This document shows, one piece after another, positions 22,373 through 25,180 of a stretch of 25,180 bases of DNA. This DNA is from Candidatus Hecatellales archaeon (lineage in GTDB: Archaea > Thermoproteota > Bathyarchaeia > Hecatellales > Hecatellaceae): assembly GCA_003662485.1 (NCBI GenBank), contig QMYD01000002.1:1-25180 (forward strand), read 5' to 3'. A program made the translations under genes and the position numbers. A model generated the notes under the pieces. That model was not told the DNA's origin. It did no database searches and saw only the letters and a program-made list of their open reading frames with translations. Numbering within the stretch: position 1 is the stretch's first letter; every line of letters starts with the position of its first letter.

Positions 22373-23446
22373 TTGAAAATTTTAGGCTTAGACTTAAAGC
22401 ATGGCTCTGCAAGGCTTTACATCGAAAACCTTGATGACCTCTGGCACCTTTACAACGTGGTCTCCCCTGGAGACCTAGTTTATGCGAGAACAAGCCGGGA
22501 GCTTAAGGGTGGAGGGGAGGCTGCGAGGCCTCAAAGCCGAAGGGTTTCCATGACGCTTGGAATTAGGGTTAAGAGGGTGGAGTTTGGGGGGAGAGGACTC
22601 CGCATCCTAGGCGTCGTGGTGGAGGCTCCTGAAAGGTATGATGGTATCCTCGGCTCCCATCACACCCTAAACATTCAGCCCTCCACCGTTTTGAGGCTGG
22701 TTAAGGAGGAGTGGCCTCGATACCAGGTTGAAAGACTTCGGAAAGCTTCTGAGGCCGCTGAGAAGCCCGTGGTTATCGTTTCACTGGATGATGAGGAAGC
22801 CTGCATAGGGCTGGTTGGAGGCTTCAGGGTTGAAGTGAAAGCCGAGGTTAAGGCGAGGCTCCCCGGGAAACGTGAAGCCGAGAGGAGGGGTGAAGCCCTG
22901 AAAAAGTATTTCTCCCAGATTCTTCAAGCCTTAGAGAGAACGCTAGCCGAAATAGGAGAGACCACCCCCATTGCGGTGGTGGGCCCAGGATTCCTTAAGG
23001 AAGAATTTTTGAAGTATGCGGCTGGAAGGCTTAAGGGCTTGCGGCTTCAGGCTTTCACCGTTAGCTCTGGAGGCCTGCCAGGTGTGAGGGAGGCGATTAG
23101 AAGCGGAGTCCTACTAAAGTTTGCCAGGGAGAGCAGGCTGCTGGAGGAGGCTAAGCTCGTGGAGGAGTTCCTCGCTGAGGTAGCTTCAGATAGGGGGCTT
23201 GCAGCCTACGGCTTGGAGGCTGTTGAGAAGGCTGCCAGCTATGGGGCGGTGGAAAGGCTGCTCGTCGTGGATAGGCTGCTCAGGGAGGCTGAACCCGAAA
23301 AGCGTAGGAGGATTGAGGAGGTTGTTAGGATGGTGGAGGATAGGGCTGGCAGGGTTATCATCCTCTCAGGCGAGCAGGAGGCTGGAGAGAAAATTATGGG
23401 GTTTGGAGGCCTCGCAGCCCTCCTAAGGTTTAGGGTGGAAAGCTAA
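22373..23446 (+). CDS. pelA: mRNA surveillance protein pelota (Dom34)
   Basis: Rescues stalled ribosomes together with ABCE1 and an EF1A-type GTPase. Domain 1 has ENLDDLWHLYNVVSPGDLVYARTSRE and VEAPERYDGILGSHHTLNI in overlapping pieces. Domain 2 has VVIVSLDDEEACIGLV and PIAVVGPGFLKEEFL. Domain 3, near residues 260-357, has LAAYGLEAVEKAASYGAVERLLVVDRLLR. There is no GGQ loop, as expected for pelota and unlike aRF1. The start is placed at TTG 22373: relatives begin MKIL and a GAAAGGGG SD lies just upstream, while the TTG at 22343 would add ten residues outside the family. 357 residues, normal. Confidence 0.92.
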   Translation: MKILGLDLKHGSARLYIENLDDLWHLYNVVSPGDLVYARTSRELKGGGEAARPQSRRVSMTLGIRVKRVEFGGRGLRILGVVVEAPERYDGILGSHHTLNIQPSTVLRLVKEEWPRYQVERLRKASEAAEKPVVIVSLDDEEACIGLVGGFRVEVKAEVKARLPGKREAERRGEALKKYFSQILQALERTLAEIGETTPIAVVGPGFLKEEFLKYAAGRLKGLRLQAFTVSSGGLPGVREAIRSGVLLKFARESRLLEEAKLVEEFLAEVASDRGLAAYGLEAVEKAASYGAVERLLVVDRLLREAEPEKRRRIEEVVRMVEDRAGRVIILSGEQEAGEKIMGFGGLAALLRFRVES

Positions 23447-23470
23447 GCTTGAAAAGGGAATGTTAGGGAC

Positions 23471-23486
23471 AACCGTTTTAACGGTT
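23471..23486. promoter_or_regulatory. Inverted repeat AACCGTT-TT-AACGGTT
   Basis: A perfect 7-bp inverted repeat with a 2-base spacer in the 73-base gap between pelota and the M50 protease gene, 34 bases before that gene's TTG. The spacer and inner arms make TTTTAA, which is TATA-like. It could be an operator overlapping a promoter. With a loop of only two bases it is a poor RNA hairpin unless the inner pairs open. Confidence 0.35.
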
Positions 23487-23519
23487 TGAAACTGTAGGTA
23501 GGCTTGGAGGGGTGAAGCT

Positions 23520-24644
23520 TTGAATCTTTACGGAGAAATCCTTCCACCCCTAACCGTTTTCCTCACGGTCTGGGCTGCTGTCTACCTGCTCTCCAAAGCC
23601 TTTAGGCTTGAAAGGTTTGGGGTGGAGGTTAAACCCTTCCTCCTCATCTTCCGGACGGGGAGGTTTAATAGGATGCTGGACTGGCTGGCTGGAAGGCTGG
23701 GTAGGGCTGTTCCAGCCCTCTCCAACCTCTCGCTGGCCATGAGCCTTGGAATGATGGCTCTTGGAACCTACCTGCTAACCAGAAACCTCTACTCGCTCTT
23801 CTACAGGGTGAAGGAGGCAGCCCCCGTTTTCCCCGCAATTCCCTTCATCACTATTAGGGAGAGCCTCCCCTACTTCCTCCTAGCAGCCGTAGTACTCATA
23901 GCCGTTCATGAAATCGCCCATGGAGTGGTGGCAAGATATGAGGGCATTAAGGTTAAGTCTTCAGGCGTCCTCGTGGCTGCAATCATCCCTGGAGGATTTG
24001 TTGAACCCGACGAGGAGGAGTTTAAAAGGGCGGAGAGGGGGAAGAGGCTTAGGGTTCTAGCCGCAGGCTCAACCGCTAATATGGCCTTAGCCCTCCTGCT
24101 TATACCCTTACTCTTAGCGTTCTTCCACCCTTCAGGAGTGCTGGTTGAAGGGGTTTGGGATGGAGGCCCAGCCATGCAGGCTGGGATCAAGCCCGGAATG
24201 ATCATAGAAGCCGTAGGCGGGGTTAACGTTTCCAGCGTTCAGGATTTAAGCCAGCAGATTTCGAAGGCTGGAATTAACGCAGACCTCACCTTGAGGGTTA
24301 GGCTGCCCGATGGAAGCCTTAAAACCTTCCATGTTAGGACTGTGGCTGACCCTGACAATCCAAGCCGGCCTATCATAGGGCTTACCAAGGTTAGAAACCA
24401 TATCCCCCATTTCCAGGTTTACCTCGCCCTCTTCTGGCTTCACTTCTGGTCTCTTAACATAGCCATCTTCAATATGCTTCCCCTCTACCCGCTGGATGGG
24501 GATGGAATAGCCTACAACCTAGCCGAGAAATTTCTCGGTGGAAGAGCGAAAATAATTAGGGTGGGGTTAACCCTCTTCTACCTAACCCTACTAGGGCTGA
24601 ATATTGGGCTAACCTTTGGAAGATTCGGCTTCATCTCGATTTAG
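23520..24644 (+). CDS. M50 site-2-type membrane zinc metalloprotease
   Basis: An intramembrane protease. Membrane spans near residues 8-26, 68-88 and 115-137 (carrying HEIAH, 130-134, the zinc site), 180-202, 300-320 (carrying NMLPLYPLDGDG, 318-329, with the third zinc ligand Asp) and 346-366. A PDZ domain occupies about 205-275 (GGPAMQAGIKPGMIIEAVGG). The layout of HExxH, PDZ, then N-x2-P-x2-PLDG is that of the S2P/RseP group in archaea. The start TTG 23520 has the best SD in the window, GGAGGGGTGA (23506-23515). It may share a transcript with pelota, though an inverted repeat sits between them. Substrate unknown. Confidence 0.92.
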   Translation: MNLYGEILPPLTVFLTVWAAVYLLSKAFRLERFGVEVKPFLLIFRTGRFNRMLDWLAGRLGRAVPALSNLSLAMSLGMMALGTYLLTRNLYSLFYRVKEAAPVFPAIPFITIRESLPYFLLAAVVLIAVHEIAHGVVARYEGIKVKSSGVLVAAIIPGGFVEPDEEEFKRAERGKRLRVLAAGSTANMALALLLIPLLLAFFHPSGVLVEGVWDGGPAMQAGIKPGMIIEAVGGVNVSSVQDLSQQISKAGINADLTLRVRLPDGSLKTFHVRTVADPDNPSRPIIGLTKVRNHIPHFQVYLALFWLHFWSLNIAIFNMLPLYPLDGDGIAYNLAEKFLGGRAKIIRVGLTLFYLTLLGLNIGLTFGRFGFISI

Positions 24645-24716
24645 ATTGCACCCCCTCAGCTCTGCAATGGCTCGCCATCCAGGCTTTTCAGCCCCGTCCA
24701 TCGGCAATCATCGGGG
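24645..24716. terminator. Two inverted repeats between convergent genes
   Basis: The 84-base spacer between the M50 gene and the phosphatase gene holds ATTGCA (24645-24650) facing TGCAAT (24663-24668), and CCCCG (24692-24696) facing CGGGG (24712-24716). Both could fold in either transcript. No T-run follows directly, so termination is a guess from position. Confidence 0.3.
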
Positions 24717-24728
24717 TTTATGCCTGCT

Positions 24729-25180
24729 TCAGCCCTCTAGCAGGTAAGCAAGCACACCCTTTAGGTTTTTCCCTTTCACTATGAAGTCTGCAGCCCTAGC
24801 TGCCTCCTCATCCTTTGGGTTGAAGGCTATGGATAGGGCTGAAACCCTGAACATGGGGGCATCCCAGCGGCTGTCTCCAACCACAGCACACTGGTAGGGT
24901 TTTAAGCCAAGCTCGCCCGTAAGCCTTTTAAGGGCTTCAAGCTTCCTCCCAAGTTCTACGACGGCTTCGCCTTCTCCAGTAAGCCTGTCCCCCTCAGCCA
25001 GAATCTTATTCGCTAGGACGTGGTCAATGGAGAGTTGGGTTTGAACTCTTTCGGCTAGGAGCGAAATCCCGCTGCTTATGATGGCTGTTTGGTAGCCTGC
25101 ATCCTTCAGCCTCTTAATGGTTTCTTCCGCCCCAGGCATGAGGGGAGCCCTATCTAGAACCTCCTTAACCTCGCTAAGCC
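24729..25180 (-). CDS. HAD-family phosphatase, SerB-like, N-terminus beyond the window
   Basis: The frame runs open from the right edge through an internal ATG at 25139 to TGA at 24729. The residues before that ATG (LSEVKEVLDRAPL) join naturally to MPGAEETIKRLKDAGY, so the true start lies outside. Visible HAD motifs are II (IISSGISLLAERV), III with the conserved Lys region, and IV (VVGDSRWDAPMF). Motif I, the DxDxT nucleophile, would be in the missing part. The pattern fits phosphoserine phosphatase (SerB) and its close relatives. Motif IV usually has GDGxND; GDSRWD keeps both acids. Exact substrate cannot be settled. Confidence 0.82.
   Translation of the reverse strand, partial: LSEVKEVLDRAPLMPGAEETIKRLKDAGYQTAIISSGISLLAERVQTQLSIDHVLANKILAEGDRLTGEGEAVVELGRKLEALKRLTGELGLKPYQCAVVGDSRWDAPMFRVSALSIAFNPKDEEAARAADFIVKGKNLKGVLAYLLEG

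Noticed and set aside
1..25180. CRISPR array, insertion sequence, toxin-antitoxin or provirus
   Set aside because: I saw no regularly spaced direct repeats, transposase, integrase or phage structural genes, and codon use looks even throughout.

Overview
The window reads as a thermophile-like archaeal chromosome segment, probably from the TACK side and possibly Bathyarchaeia-like. That placement is inferred from gene content only. The evidence for Archaea is strong: MCM, Gins23, Hel308, family B DNA polymerase, Spt5/NusG, SecE of the Sec61-gamma type, ribosomal L12 ending in the acidic GLGALFG tail, diphthine synthase, archaeal FAD synthetase, pelota, endonuclease Q and TATA-like boxes ahead of several genes. 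Coding density is very high. About 15 of 27 genes appear to begin with TTG. Arg is mostly AGG, so words like AGGCTT and AAGCCT recur everywhere.

Layout. At the left edge a minus-strand gene begins (about 1-57) and runs out of the window, divergent from endonuclease Q (110-1396, plus). From 11230 down to 1512 lies one unbroken minus-strand run: gins23, mcm, hel308, then secE, nusG, rpl11, rpl1, rpl10, rpl12, then dph5, a DUF357 protein and ribL. It moves from the replicative helicase through transcription elongation, protein export and the ribosomal stalk to translation-factor modification and flavin synthesis. A divergent spacer of about 345 bp (11231-11575) separates it from a plus-strand run of two unrecognised conserved-looking proteins, a TatA-type translocase subunit, adenine deaminase, tRNA-Val(GAC) and a membrane GT39-type glycosyltransferase. 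The acetolactate synthase large subunit (minus) overlaps that glycosyltransferase tail to tail.

Two small plus-strand genes follow (an EF-Tu domain 2-like protein and a zinc-ribbon protein), ending in a clear T-tract. A minus-strand group rimI, cobA, polB comes next, divergent from pelota and an M50 site-2-type membrane protease. The last gene, a HAD/SerB-like phosphatase, is cut by the right edge.

There is no CRISPR array, insertion sequence, provirus or obvious foreign island. The most notable observations are inside housekeeping genes. The PolB has intact polymerase motifs but has lost the Exo I and Exo III acidic residues. The Hel308 has Ala in place of the Asp of its DExH box. The L10 stalk protein lacks the usual acidic C-terminal tail. 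The glycosyltransferase carries an extra soluble segment in its first external loop.
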